NCBI RefSeq assembly: GCF_018141165.1
Contig: NZ_CP058557.1
Coordinates: 2,418,001-2,482,000 of the forward strand
Reading direction: 5' to 3'
DNA from: Alkaliphilus sp. B6464
GTDB taxonomy: Bacteria; Bacillota; Clostridia; Peptostreptococcales; Natronincolaceae
Length of the DNA: 64,000 nt
Position numbers and translations under genes: made by a program. The notes below the pieces were generated by a model. It saw only the letters and a list, made by a program, of their open reading frames with translations. It had not been told where the DNA came from and did not search any database. Of the stretch, positions 9,285-17,651 are shown piece after piece (positions within the stretch are counted from its first letter, which is position 1; the number at the start of each line of letters is the position of its first letter).

Positions 9285-10553
9285 TTGCTAACAAAAGGAC
9301 CAAGGGGTACAAAGGATGTATTACCTAGTGAGGCCTATAAGTGGCATTATGTTGAAGGTGTAGTAAAGGAAGTAGCTAAGCGCTTTGGGTTTGAAGAGAT
9401 AAGAACCCCTATCTTTGAGCATACAGAGCTTTTTGAACGTGGTGTAGGTGATACTACAGATGTTGTTGAAAAAGAAATGTATACATTTACTGATCGTGGA
9501 GACAGAAGCATTACATTAAAGCCAGAAGGTACAGCTCCAGTGGCGAGATCATTTATTGAAAATAAACTTTACGCAGATACTCAACCTACAAAACTATTTT
9601 ATATTACACCAGTTTTTAGATATGAAAGACCTCAAGCAGGAAGGTTAAGAGAACATCATCAATTTGGTGTTGAGGTTTTTGGCGCAGCTAGCCCTTCTGT
9701 AGATGCAGAGGTTATTAACTTAGCTATGGCGGTTTATGAAACCTTCGGAATTAAAAAATTAGAGCTTAGAATAAACAGTATTGGCTGTCCAAAGTGTAGA
9801 GCTGAATATCATAAAGTACTTAAGGAATACTTACAAAATAAATTAGATAAGCTATGCACAACTTGCCAAGGAAGATTTGATCGAAATCCTCTTAGAATAA
9901 TTGACTGTAAATCTGATACATGTCAAGCTGAGCTAACAGAAGTTCCACTTATGCTAGATCATATTTGTGATGAATGTAAGGATCATTTTGATACCTTAAA
10001 GAAATATTTAGAAGCATCTGGACTTAATTATATAGTTGATCCAAGAATTGTTCGTGGATTAGATTACTATACCAAAACTGCATTTGAAATTATTACAGAT
10101 GAAGCAGGTAAAAAAGGAACAATATGTGGCGGTGGAAGATATGACAAACTTGTAGAAGATTGTGGAGGTCCGAGTACGCCAGGTGTAGGCTTTGGAATGG
10201 GATTAGAAAGAACTATATTAACATTAGAAAGCCAAGGCATAGAAATTCCTAAACCAGAAGGATTAGATGTATTTATAGTAACAATGGGTGAGGGAGCATC
10301 CTATGAAGGATTCAAATTACTAAATCAACTTAGAAAAGCAGGTTTAACTGCAGATAAAGATCACTTAGATCGTAGTGTAAAGGCCCAATTTAAATATGCT
10401 AATAAGGTACTTGCAAATTACACAATTGTAATAGGTGATGATGAGCTATCTAAAGGAATAGCAAAGCTAAAAAATATGATTGATGGAGAAGAGACAGAAG
10501 TTAATTTAATTGATGTAGCTAATATACTTCAACAAAATTTAAATAGGAGGTAA
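9285..10553 (+). CDS. hisS: Histidyl-tRNA synthetase
   Basis: Charges tRNA-His. The 422-aa class II synthetase shows PRGTKDVLP at the N-terminus, motif 2 (YERPQAGRLREHHQF, about 115-128), the histidine-binding GLDYYTKTAFEI (about 258-269) and motif 3 (GFGMGLERTI). I place the start at TTG 9285: GGAGGT (9272-9277) is 7 nt upstream. The in-frame ATG at 9270 overlaps that Shine-Dalgarno sequence and would add residues not seen in the family. It is transcribed with aspS, 6 nt downstream. Confidence 0.95.
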   Translation: MLTKGPRGTKDVLPSEAYKWHYVEGVVKEVAKRFGFEEIRTPIFEHTELFERGVGDTTDVVEKEMYTFTDRGDRSITLKPEGTAPVARSFIENKLYADTQPTKLFYITPVFRYERPQAGRLREHHQFGVEVFGAASPSVDAEVINLAMAVYETFGIKKLELRINSIGCPKCRAEYHKVLKEYLQNKLDKLCTTCQGRFDRNPLRIIDCKSDTCQAELTEVPLMLDHICDECKDHFDTLKKYLEASGLNYIVDPRIVRGLDYYTKTAFEIITDEAGKKGTICGGGRYDKLVEDCGGPSTPGVGFGMGLERTILTLESQGIEIPKPEGLDVFIVTMGEGASYEGFKLLNQLRKAGLTADKDHLDRSVKAQFKYANKVLANYTIVIGDDELSKGIAKLKNMIDGEETEVNLIDVANILQQNLNRR

Positions 10554-10559
10554 TATATT

Positions 10560-12326
10560 ATGAACTTAAAAAGAACCCATATGTGTGGAACTTTAAATAG
10601 AGAAAATATAGGTGATGTAGTAACATTATCAGGATGGGTACAAAAAAGAAGGGATCTAGGAGGTTTAATATTTGTTGATTTAAGAGATAGATCTGGACTT
10701 ATGCAAATTGTATTTGATAATGAAGTATCTGAGAAGGCTTTTAAAGATGCTGAAAAATTAGGTTCAGAATATGTAATTACTATAAAAGGAAAGATTTATG
10801 AAAGACAATCTAAAAATCCAAATATGCCAACGGGTGATATCGAAGTCTTTGCAGAAGAAATAGAAATTTTAAACGAATCCCAAACACCACCTATTTACAT
10901 TAAAGATGATGATGATGTTTCAGAGAATCTTAGACTTAAATATAGATATTTAGATTTAAGAAAACCTACAATGCAAAGTAATTTAATACTAAGACATAAG
11001 GTAGCCCAAGTTGTAAGAAACTTTTTAAGCAATGAAGGATTTTTAGAAATGGAAACTCCTATGCTTACAAAGACAACTCCAGAAGGGGCAAGAGATTATT
11101 TGGTACCAAGTAGAGTAAACCCAGGTAAGTTTTTTGCTTTACCTCAGTCTCCACAAATGTTTAAACAACTTTTAATGGTATCAGGCATGGAAAGATATTT
11201 TCAAATTGTAAAATGTTTTAGAGATGAGGATTTAAGAGCAGATAGACAACCTGAGTTTACTCAAATAGACTGCGAAATGTCATTTGTTGATGTAGAAGAT
11301 ATAATAGCAATTAATGAGAGATTGTTGCAAATGGTATTTAAAGAAGTAATGAATGTAGATATACAATTACCTATTCCTAGAATGAGCTATAAAGAGGCAA
11401 TGGATCGTTTTGGATCTGACAAACCAGATATTAGATTTGGCTTTGAACTAGTTGATTTAGGTGAAATAGTGAAAAACTGTGGATTTAAAGTATTTACATC
11501 TGCTATTGAAAATGGTGGAGCTGTTAAGGCAATCAACATTAAGGGACATGGAGATCAGTTTAGTAGAAAAGATATTACAAAGTTAGAGGACTATGTAAAG
11601 ACTTATGGTGCTAAAGGATTAGCTTGGATTAAAGTAACAGATGAAGGAGTTACTTCACCAATAGCTAAGTTCTTTACAGATGAAGAAATGCAAGCAGTAT
11701 TGAAGGCTACAGATGCAGCAGTAGGAGATTTAATATTATTTGTTGCTGATAAAATGCAAGTAACATATGATGCTCTAGGACATTTAAGGGTTGAAGTTGC
11801 TAAAATATTAAACTTAATTAACAAAGATGAATTTAAGTTACTTTGGGTTACAGAATTTCCACTATTTGAATACGATGAAGAAGAAGATCGTTATGCAGCT
11901 AAGCATCATCCATTTACTTCTCCTATGGATGAAGATATTGAGCTTATGGTATCAAATCCAGAAATGGCTAGAGCTAAGGCTTATGATATTGTATTAAATG
12001 GCTATGAAATTGGTGGAGGAAGTATAAGAATTCACTCATCAGAACTTCAACAAAAAATGTTCAAAGCTTTAGGTTTTAGCGAAGAAGAAGCTTGGGATAA
12101 GTTTGGTTTCCTTTTAGAAGCATTTAAATATGGAACACCACCTCATGGAGGTATTGCTTTTGGCTTAGATAGATTGGTAATGATTTTAGCAAAGGAAGAT
12201 AATATTAGACAGGTAATAGCATTCCCTAAAACTCAAAATGCTACTTGTCCATTAACAAATGCACCAACCTTTGCAGATGATAAGCAGTTAAAAGAATTAA
12301 GTATAAAAGTTCAAATTGAAGAATAA
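10560..12326 (+). CDS. aspS: Aspartyl-tRNA synthetase
   Basis: Charges tRNA-Asp. The 588-aa size is the bacterial type with an inserted GAD domain. The OB-fold anticodon domain ([20 protein letters not shown]) is followed by class II motifs: [18 protein letters not shown] near 222 and [10 protein letters not shown] near 535. AATAGGAGGT ends just before ATG. It is the second gene of the T-box operon, which ends at a terminator 5 nt after the stop. Whether it also charges tRNA-Asn cannot be told from the sequence. Confidence 0.96.
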   Translation: MNLKRTHMCGTLNRENIGDVVTLSGWVQKRRDLGGLIFVDLRDRSGLMQIVFDNEVSEKAFKDAEKLGSEYVITIKGKIYERQSKNPNMPTGDIEVFAEEIEILNESQTPPIYIKDDDDVSENLRLKYRYLDLRKPTMQSNLILRHKVAQVVRNFLSNEGFLEMETPMLTKTTPEGARDYLVPSRVNPGKFFALPQSPQMFKQLLMVSGMERYFQIVKCFRDEDLRADRQPEFTQIDCEMSFVDVEDIIAINERLLQMVFKEVMNVDIQLPIPRMSYKEAMDRFGSDKPDIRFGFELVDLGEIVKNCGFKVFTSAIENGGAVKAINIKGHGDQFSRKDITKLEDYVKTYGAKGLAWIKVTDEGVTSPIAKFFTDEEMQAVLKATDAAVGDLILFVADKMQVTYDALGHLRVEVAKILNLINKDEFKLLWVTEFPLFEYDEEEDRYAAKHHPFTSPMDEDIELMVSNPEMARAKAYDIVLNGYEIGGGSIRIHSSELQQKMFKALGFSEEEAWDKFGFLLEAFKYGTPPHGGIAFGLDRLVMILAKEDNIRQVIAFPKTQNATCPLTNAPTFADDKQLKELSIKVQIEE

Positions 12327-12330
12327 TATA

Positions 12331-12366
12331 AAAAATCGCAGATTATTTAATTTGCGATTTTTTTTA
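12331..12366 (+). terminator. Terminator of hisS-aspS
   Basis: AAAAATCGCA pairs with TTGCGATTTTT around an A/T loop and runs into eight T residues. It begins 5 nt after the aspS stop. Confidence 0.9.
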
Positions 12367-12374
12367 TATGTTAG

Positions 12375-12426
12375 TTGACAAGGAGACTAGGGTATACTAT
12401 AATAAAGTAAATGATAATCGTTATCA
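12375..12426 (+). promoter_or_regulatory. Promoter plus Fur-box-like operator of the DUF2325 gene
   Basis: TTGACA (12375-12380), 17-nt spacer and TATAAT (12398-12403) form a strong promoter. Immediately downstream, TGATAATCGTTATCA (12412-12426) matches the classical 7-1-7 Fur box TGATAATnATTATCA at all but one fixed position. PerR and Zur boxes share the layout but differ at the inner or outer bases. The position just after the start site fits repression by a Fur-family regulator; this is inferred. Confidence 0.65.
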
Positions 12427-12450
12427 ATACATGAAAGAGGTGAATGAAAA

Positions 12451-12759
12451 ATGAAAGCTTTATTAGTAGGAGCGGATAGATTAGGTAATATTCCAGATAC
12501 ATTACAAAGCTTTGGTATAAAGGATTTCATACATTGGGATGGACGTAAAAAAGGCATGAGAAAGCTAGAAATTCCAGGGGAAGTTGATATGGTAATAGTG
12601 TTTTATGACTTTATAGAACACAATATAACAGAAATAGTTAAGGAAAAAGCAAAACAAAGTCAAATACCTTGTGTGTTTTCTAGAAGGGCCTGTAGTGACT
12701 TGGCAAAAAGATTGAATAATTGTAAGAATTGTAACTTGTGTACTGCAAAAGCTAATTAA
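12451..12759 (+). CDS. DUF2325 family protein
   Basis: A 102-aa cytoplasmic protein. It starts MKALLVGADRLGNI and has a C-terminal cysteine cluster (CVFSRRAC, then CKNCNLC), which suggests metal or Fe-S binding. The layout matches DUF2325, a small nucleotide-fold-like family of unknown function. It forms its own transcription unit with a strong promoter and a Fur-like operator. A role in metal or redox homeostasis is inference from operator and cysteines only. Confidence 0.8.
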   Translation: MKALLVGADRLGNIPDTLQSFGIKDFIHWDGRKKGMRKLEIPGEVDMVIVFYDFIEHNITEIVKEKAKQSQIPCVFSRRACSDLAKRLNNCKNCNLCTAKAN

Positions 12760-12784
12760 AAATTTTTAAAATATCAAAAAATAT

Positions 12785-12813
12785 TTGAAATATTACGAAG
12801 ATTGTGGTATTAT
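12785..12813 (+). promoter_or_regulatory. Promoter of the putative 6S RNA
   Basis: TTGAAA (12785-12790), 17-nt spacer, TATTAT (12808-12813). It would start transcription near 12820, at the first conserved bases of the RNA. Confidence 0.7.
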
Positions 12814-12819
12814 TACATC

Positions 12820-13066
12820 AACACCCTGCTGTGTGCGTATAATCGACTAAGTTTTGAGCCAACACAATGACATTGGGAATTTGGAGTTTATTTATTAAGT
12901 AAATGCCCTACAATCTGTAAGGACTTACGCAATAAGTAACAGAATACCCACCTGCGAGAGCAGGTTTCAAAACATTCGACCACGGCATGGCGGGGAAAAC
13001 CTAAATAATACTAATCGATGAAAAAACATACTAAAAGTAATCAGCTCCTATATAGGAGTTTTTTTG
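12820..13066 (+). ncRNA. ssrS: Probable 6S RNA
   Basis: 6S RNA mimics an open promoter and sequesters sigma-70 RNA polymerase in stationary phase. The segment has no ORF, has its own promoter and ends in a strong terminator (CTCCTA-TATAGGAG then seven T). Features consistent with Firmicute 6S are the 5' CCCTGCTGTGTGCG able to pair with the 3' CGACCACGGCATGGCGGG through G-U pairs, a long interrupted central region, and a tight hairpin ACCTGC-GAGA-GCAGGT near 12950-12965. The identification rests on remembered resemblance and fold, so an Rfam search should confirm it. It lies between aspS and tcdA. Confidence 0.75.
13045..13066 (+). terminator. Terminator of the putative 6S RNA
   Basis: CTCCTATATAGGAG is a perfect short hairpin directly followed by TTTTTTT. 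Confidence 0.85.
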
Positions 13067-13080
13067 ATGTTTAAACCCAG

Positions 13081-13109
13081 TTGACATAATAAAAAAAATT
13101 AGATAATAT
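13081..13109 (+). promoter_or_regulatory. Promoter upstream of tcdA
   Basis: TTGACA (13081-13086) and TAATAT (13104-13109) are separated by 17 nt, about 30 nt before the tcdA ribosome-binding site. Confidence 0.6.
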
Positions 13110-13141
13110 TAAATTTAGTGGAAAAGTAGAGGAGGTAAGAG

Positions 13142-13897
13142 ATGGCGCTACATTCTTTTTCTAGAACAGAATTGTTAATTGGAACTGATGGACTTGAAAA
13201 GCTTAAAAATAGTAAAGTAGCTGTATTTGGTATAGGAGGAGTAGGGACATTTGCTGTAGAAGCCCTAGCAAGAAGTGGTGTAGGTAAATTTGTTTTAGTT
13301 GATCACGATGATATATGTTTAACTAATATTAATAGACAAATCCACGCTCTTCGTAGCACTGTAGGTAAAGCAAAAGTAGAAGTTATGAAAGAGCGTATTT
13401 TAGATATTAACCCTAAAGCCGAAGTAACTGTATATAGAGAGCTTTATAATAGTGAAAGTGCAGAAAAATTAATAGCTGACGATTATGATTATGTTGTAGA
13501 TGCAATCGATATGGTTACATCAAAATTAGATTTAATTGAAAGATGTAAAAAAAGAGGTATTTCTATTATTAGCTGTATGGGTGCTGCTAATAAGCTGGAC
13601 CCTACTAGATTAGAGGTATCTGATATATATAAAACATCTATTTGTCCTTTAGCAAAAGTAATGCGCAAAGAGCTTAGAAAAAGAGGCATTAAAGACTTAA
13701 AAGTGATATACTCAAAAGAAGAGCCTATAACACCATTAGAAATAGAAGGTAATAGCTGTAAAACTAATTGCATATGTACTAATAAAGAAACGGCTACATG
13801 TACTGCAAGAAGGCAAATTCCTGGTAGTGTGTCTTTCGTACCTTCTGTTGCTGGATTAATTATAGCTTCACAAATAGTTAAAGATATTATTAAATAG
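13142..13897 (+). CDS. tcdA: tRNA threonylcarbamoyladenosine dehydratase
   Basis: An E1/ThiF-fold enzyme that dehydrates and cyclises t6A37 in tRNAs to ct6A using ATP. The 251-aa protein has the nucleotide-binding loop GIGGVGTFAVEALARSG (about 30-46), the acidic LVDHDDICLTNINRQ segment, and four cysteines (C-x3-C and C-x5-C, about 204-217) that could bind metal. AGAGGAGGTAAG precedes ATG. The older name YgdL/CsdL describes the same family. Confidence 0.9.
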   Translation: MALHSFSRTELLIGTDGLEKLKNSKVAVFGIGGVGTFAVEALARSGVGKFVLVDHDDICLTNINRQIHALRSTVGKAKVEVMKERILDINPKAEVTVYRELYNSESAEKLIADDYDYVVDAIDMVTSKLDLIERCKKRGISIISCMGAANKLDPTRLEVSDIYKTSICPLAKVMRKELRKRGIKDLKVIYSKEEPITPLEIEGNSCKTNCICTNKETATCTARRQIPGSVSFVPSVAGLIIASQIVKDIIK

Positions 13898-13979
13898 AAG
13901 ATTAAAAATGTGATTAATTAAATTTAATTAGTATAAATATAGAATATAGTTACTTTTAAATTAGAAAGGAGGACGTTTT

Positions 13980-14408
13980 ATGAGACAATGTGGAGTTGTT
14001 ATGTCTACCGATGGAGATAGAGCTAAGGTAGTAATGCAAAGACAATCTAGCTGTGGCGATTGTAAGGGTTGCAGGCTAGGTAGTGATGATATGAGTATGG
14101 AAATAGAGGCTATTAACTCTATTAATGCTAAAATTGGTGATCGTGTTGAAATAGATATGGAGCACCAAAATGTTTTAGCTGCTGCTTTTATTGCATATAT
14201 GATTCCCTTGATTACTTTAATTGCAGGAGTATTTATTGGAAGTGTACTTTTAGATAAAATCGGATTAGCTCAGTATAAAGAAGTTGGATCAGCTATATTT
14301 GGGCTTGTATTGACTGGAATAAGCTTTGCTGTTATTAGATTAAAAGAGAGTTCAATTAGAGCGAATAAAAACTTTGTTCCAATTATTACAGAGATTGCAG
14401 ATAAATAA
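13980..14408 (+). CDS. RseC/MucC-family protein (SoxR-reducing system component-like)
   Basis: A 142-aa protein with an N-terminal cysteine motif (CGDCKGC at about 22-28, of the Fe-S type) and two hydrophobic helices at about 62-84 and 98-118. This is the RseC layout. In other bacteria RseC works with the Rnf/Rsx electron-transport complex; no rnf genes are nearby. AGAAAGGAGG precedes ATG. Confidence 0.85.
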   Translation: MRQCGVVMSTDGDRAKVVMQRQSSCGDCKGCRLGSDDMSMEIEAINSINAKIGDRVEIDMEHQNVLAAAFIAYMIPLITLIAGVFIGSVLLDKIGLAQYKEVGSAIFGLVLTGISFAVIRLKESSIRANKNFVPIITEIADK

Positions 14409-14433
14409 AACTAATGTAATTAAATAATTTTAA

Positions 14434-14589
14434 CCAAACTATCAAGAGTTAGGGTAGAGAGTTAGCTCAATGACCCTATACCAACCTGCTTTTACAAGTA
14501 AGGTGGTTCTGCTAACAACGATGATGAGGTGAAATATGCGATCGTAATGATGTATGATCCTTCTTAACAATGTTAGGGAGGATTTTTTA
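14434..14589 (+). promoter_or_regulatory. SAM-I-type (S-box) riboswitch with terminator, apparently orphaned
   Basis: CTATCAAGAG, then paired GAGAGTTAGCTC, AATGACCC and ACCAACC follow the order of the S-box core. They are followed by AGGTGGTTCTGC and a strong terminator (ATCCTTCTTAACA pairing with TGTTAGGGAGGAT, 14557-14583, then TTTTTT). The P1 closing helix is poorly matched (5' CTATC lacks a clean GATAG partner), so this may be a variant or a decayed copy. Such switches shut off methionine/SAM genes when SAM binds. Here no such gene follows, only broken fragments. Confidence 0.6.
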
Positions 14590-14609
14590 CTGCATAAAAA
14601 CTAATTTAA

Positions 14610-14777
14610 GAGGACGATCAAAATGAAAGATACAGAGATGTAACATTAGAAGAAGCTATTAAACAGATGAATGACGAAGAATTAGAAAGATTAAAAAGAT
14701 GTTAGAAGTTTATTAAATCTTTGATGGGATTAAACATAGTATCACTTGAAGAATATAGACAAAGATTACAAGAATAA
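14610..14777 (+). pseudogene. Short ORF remnant with an in-frame TAG
   Basis: One reading frame runs from 14610 to the TAA at 14777 and is interrupted only by TAG at 14703. It encodes helical text (RDVTLEEAIKQMNDEELERL, then NIVSLEEYRQRLQE). There is no start codon in frame and no recognisable family. It occupies the position of the gene the riboswitch once controlled or of an insertion that replaced it. Confidence 0.4.
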
Positions 14778-14880
14778 GTTATGCAGTCAGAGGAATATGG
14801 GAAAAATTGAAGCCGATATTGGAATATAGTATAGTACTTGTTATAATAGAAAGCAAGAAAGTATTTTATTAGTTTTGTAA

Positions 14881-15102
14881 ACGCAAAGGATTAAAAGAAG
14901 AATTAAAGATGCTAATGGGGATTTATATGAATATTTACTTTCAAAGGTAGCTACAGCCGGAACAAATGGACAGTTTAGAACCCCAAGACACATTATTAAA
15001 ATGATGGTAGAGCTTATGAAGCCTACACCTACTGATATTATTATAGATATAATCTTGCAGAGATTGATACAATTTAATTATCCTAAAAGCTGCTATGTTT
15101 AG
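14881..15102 (+). pseudogene. hsdM: Type I restriction methyltransferase HsdM remnant
   Basis: The frame encodes [20 protein letters not shown] followed by [12 protein letters not shown], the signature just before the SAM-binding motif of HsdM N6-adenine methylases. It breaks off where DPACGTAGFL should come (only DIIIDI remains). About 90% of the gene is missing, including the NPPF catalytic motif, so it cannot be active. With the hsdR pseudogene at 22.25-24.5 kb it marks the two ends of a former type I restriction locus; no hsdS was found. Confidence 0.8.
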
Positions 15103-15166
15103 GGGTGTGCAAACTCAAAAAGGTATGTGCATTAATTTAAATTATTAAAATGAAAGGGCGGATAAT

Positions 15167-15364
15167 GTGAATAAGTACCAAATAGAAATTAAAATCTTGC
15201 AGGAATCAGAAACTTTCCTTCCTAAAATCGGTAATATGCCTTTTGACAAAGCTTTACCTATACTTAGAAGAGAAGCCTGGAGACTAGCAGATAAATATGA
15301 TACAGATGGTGCCAATGTAATAAATATTATGCTTAAAAGATTTGGGGAAATTAAACATGAATAG
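15167..15364 (+). CDS. Small hypothetical protein preceding the caspase-like gene
   Basis: A 65-aa charged, probably helical protein with no family I recognise. GTG 15167 follows AAAGGGCGG by 5 nt. Its last codons overlap the ATG of the caspase-like gene by 8 nt, so the two are almost certainly translationally coupled. By analogy with the small effector-associated domains that partner prokaryotic caspases, it might be an adaptor or regulator, but this is conjecture. Confidence 0.65.
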   Translation: MNKYQIEIKILQESETFLPKIGNMPFDKALPILRREAWRLADKYDTDGANVINIMLKRFGEIKHE

Positions 15365-16367
15365 TGCGAAGAAAGGTTTAGCTTTAGTAATATCAAATGC
15401 AAATTATCAAACTCAGCCTAAACTATTGTCCTGTAAAAAGGATGGAATAGATATGGTAAATATGTTACAGTATTTAAATTTTGATGTGTTATCAGCTACT
15501 GATACCACAAGGGAAATGCTTTTTAATAGCCTTGGAGAGTTTTTGGAAATTGCAGATCTATATTCTGTTCTTTTGGTCTACTACGCTGGGCATGGTGTTC
15601 AGATAGACGGAGAGAACTATTTTGTACCGATTGACTGTGGATACAATGCATCTAAAGCAATATTTATTGGAAATTCCTTAGTTAATGTAAATGTTGTTAC
15701 AGAGTATATGAATTCTCATCCTGAAAAAACAAACATCATTATTATGGATGCATGTAGAACAGCTCCGAACTTTTCACGTGATTTAATAGGAACTGGATTA
15801 GCAGAAATACGAGCAGGGAGTGGTACCATTGTTGCGTTTGCAACATCGCCAAATGAAGCGGCATATGGGGCAGTAGATGAAAATGGAAATGGATATTATA
15901 CAAAATGCTTATTAAACCATATTGCTCGTCCCAATATTAAAATTGAAGACATGTTCAAAGAAGTTAGAAAAAATGTTATTGAAATGTCTGATAATACGCA
16001 GATACCTTGGGAGAGTACATCTCTCAATTCTGATTTTTATTTTAATACAATGACTCAAGATGAAATTTATGAAAAAATATATCAGGGTATGAGAAATCAA
16101 TACGGAGCAAATATGCTAATTGCTTTAAGTAAAACTTATAATTACTCAATATCTGATATCATGCGAATATATGAAAAACAAAAAAGCGAAAAGCCGGGAG
16201 GAATTTATATAAATTCTAAAAAGGATTTTGAGCATTATATTTTAGAAAGAATTCTCGATTTAGGATTTAGATATGAAAATTACCGATGGGTATATGGTAA
16301 AAAGCCTGTTTTTATGGGAGAGTTTTTTCATGATCCCTATAAAAATATGAATTCGAATATGGTATAG
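15357..16367 (+). CDS. Caspase-family (C14) cysteine peptidase
   Basis: A 336-aa protein with an N-terminal caspase-like domain. The beta strand GLALVISNANY is near residue 7, the catalytic histidine is in VYYAGHG (H79) and the catalytic cysteine in IIMDACRTAP (C133). FATSPNEAAYG follows, the usual substrate-loop segment. About 110 C-terminal residues are of unknown type, with no signal peptide or membrane helix. ATG 15357 has GGGGA 8 nt upstream; the in-frame TTG at 15342 lacks a site. Prokaryotic caspases often act as executioners in phage defence, and the setting between hsdM and hsdR remnants supports that role by inference. Confidence 0.88.
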   Translation: MNSAKKGLALVISNANYQTQPKLLSCKKDGIDMVNMLQYLNFDVLSATDTTREMLFNSLGEFLEIADLYSVLLVYYAGHGVQIDGENYFVPIDCGYNASKAIFIGNSLVNVNVVTEYMNSHPEKTNIIIMDACRTAPNFSRDLIGTGLAEIRAGSGTIVAFATSPNEAAYGAVDENGNGYYTKCLLNHIARPNIKIEDMFKEVRKNVIEMSDNTQIPWESTSLNSDFYFNTMTQDEIYEKIYQGMRNQYGANMLIALSKTYNYSISDIMRIYEKQKSEKPGGIYINSKKDFEHYILERILDLGFRYENYRWVYGKKPVFMGEFFHDPYKNMNSNMV

Positions 16368-16431
16368 AATAAAGAGATGTACTGGGGATGGTTGGCGGTG
16401 CATAAAGATTGGTACAATTTAATTATACTAA

Positions 16432-17565
16432 ATGTTATTGTGCCTAGGTATGTGCAAAGTCAAAAGGAGGTGTATAGTTATAAAAATAGGAAGAAATGAG
16501 CCTTGCCCATGTGGTAGTGGTAAAAAATATAAAAAATGTTGTCTCAATAAAACTGAGGAGCAACGTTTAGCAGATGCTATTATGTATTCTATGAAATCAA
16601 TAAAAAACGATGCTCGTATTAAAAAATGTCTCCATCCAAAACAAGAGGAATGTGACCAAAAAATAATAAAGGCACATGCAATACAAAATAATCGAATATT
16701 AAATAAATTGGGAGAGAATGGCCTCGTTATTACAATGGATGGAACATCAAATATGATTTTTCAAGGGTCACAAAAAAAGGGTCGCAAGATAGCAACTACT
16801 TTTACAGGTTTTTGTAAACATCACGATAAATTATTGTTTCAAGAAATTGAGGATAGTGAGTTTATAGCATCTCAAAAACAAATTTTTCTTTTTACTTATA
16901 GAACTATGGCATGGCACTATCATAAAAAGCAAGAACAGTTAAATGCACAGACTATACGGTATAAGAGGATGTATGAACAAGGGTATGATATGTCATCATC
17001 TGAAGATTTTAGATTATTTGAAAAAGGCCTCAAATTAGGGATTAAGGATAATGAAAATGAAAAGTTAATTTTTGATGAATTACTACTTGATGAAATTTAT
17101 GATAAAGTAAATTATTGTATTTGGGAATTACCATATGAAGTTGAATTTGCTGTTTCTATGATGCACGAACTTGAGCATGATATTTTAGGACAGGCAATAA
17201 ATAATCTTGAGACAGATGTTAATCTAAGGAAATTGTATCTAAATATTTTTCCTGCAGATTCAAAATCTTTTTGTATATGGTCCTGGCTTAAAGAAAATGA
17301 CGATGCATATATAGACTTTTCAAAACAATTTATGAAATTAAATATTAATGATAGAGAAAATTATTTTAATAATAACTTACCTAGATGGACTGATTCAATA
17401 ATTATTTCACCAAGATTATGGAATAGGTGGGGAGATGGAATCCAGGAAGCACTAATAACTCACGCAAATTTTGATATATTATACAGGGTTATGGAAGAAG
17501 AAACATCAGATTATAAATATAGTTATATGGATACACCATGGAATTTCTTTGAGAAAACGATATGA
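16432..17565 (+). CDS. SEC-C zinc-finger protein with HNH-like cysteine/histidine pattern
   Basis: The SEC-C motif IGRNEPCPCGSGKKYKKCC starts at 16486. Beyond it lie C-x7-C, AHAIQNN and GFCKHHDKLLF, spaced like a treble-clef HNH-type zinc site. The remaining 250 or so residues are unfamiliar. SEC-C proteins of this HSIQ/FCxxHD type occur in defence neighbourhoods, but the activity is unknown. The start is odd: AAAGGAGG (16462-16469) points to about 16480, where the codon is ATA; ATG 16432 and 16450 lie upstream of that site without good sites of their own. The coordinates given use the first ATG. Confidence 0.75.
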   Translation: MLLCLGMCKVKRRCIVIKIGRNEPCPCGSGKKYKKCCLNKTEEQRLADAIMYSMKSIKNDARIKKCLHPKQEECDQKIIKAHAIQNNRILNKLGENGLVITMDGTSNMIFQGSQKKGRKIATTFTGFCKHHDKLLFQEIEDSEFIASQKQIFLFTYRTMAWHYHKKQEQLNAQTIRYKRMYEQGYDMSSSEDFRLFEKGLKLGIKDNENEKLIFDELLLDEIYDKVNYCIWELPYEVEFAVSMMHELEHDILGQAINNLETDVNLRKLYLNIFPADSKSFCIWSWLKENDDAYIDFSKQFMKLNINDRENYFNNNLPRWTDSIIISPRLWNRWGDGIQEALITHANFDILYRVMEEETSDYKYSYMDTPWNFFEKTI

Positions 17566-17651
17566 TATGAAGAATCCCTCGGTTATTTAGATGGTATGAT
17601 GGGTCAAAATATATTATTTCAAGAAAATGAGCTTTGTGAAAGGGTGAAAAA

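Noticed and set aside
14703-14705. In-frame TAG considered as a recoding (pyrrolysine-type) event
   Set aside because: The fragment lacks a start codon and neighbours are decayed; simple pseudogenisation is sufficient.
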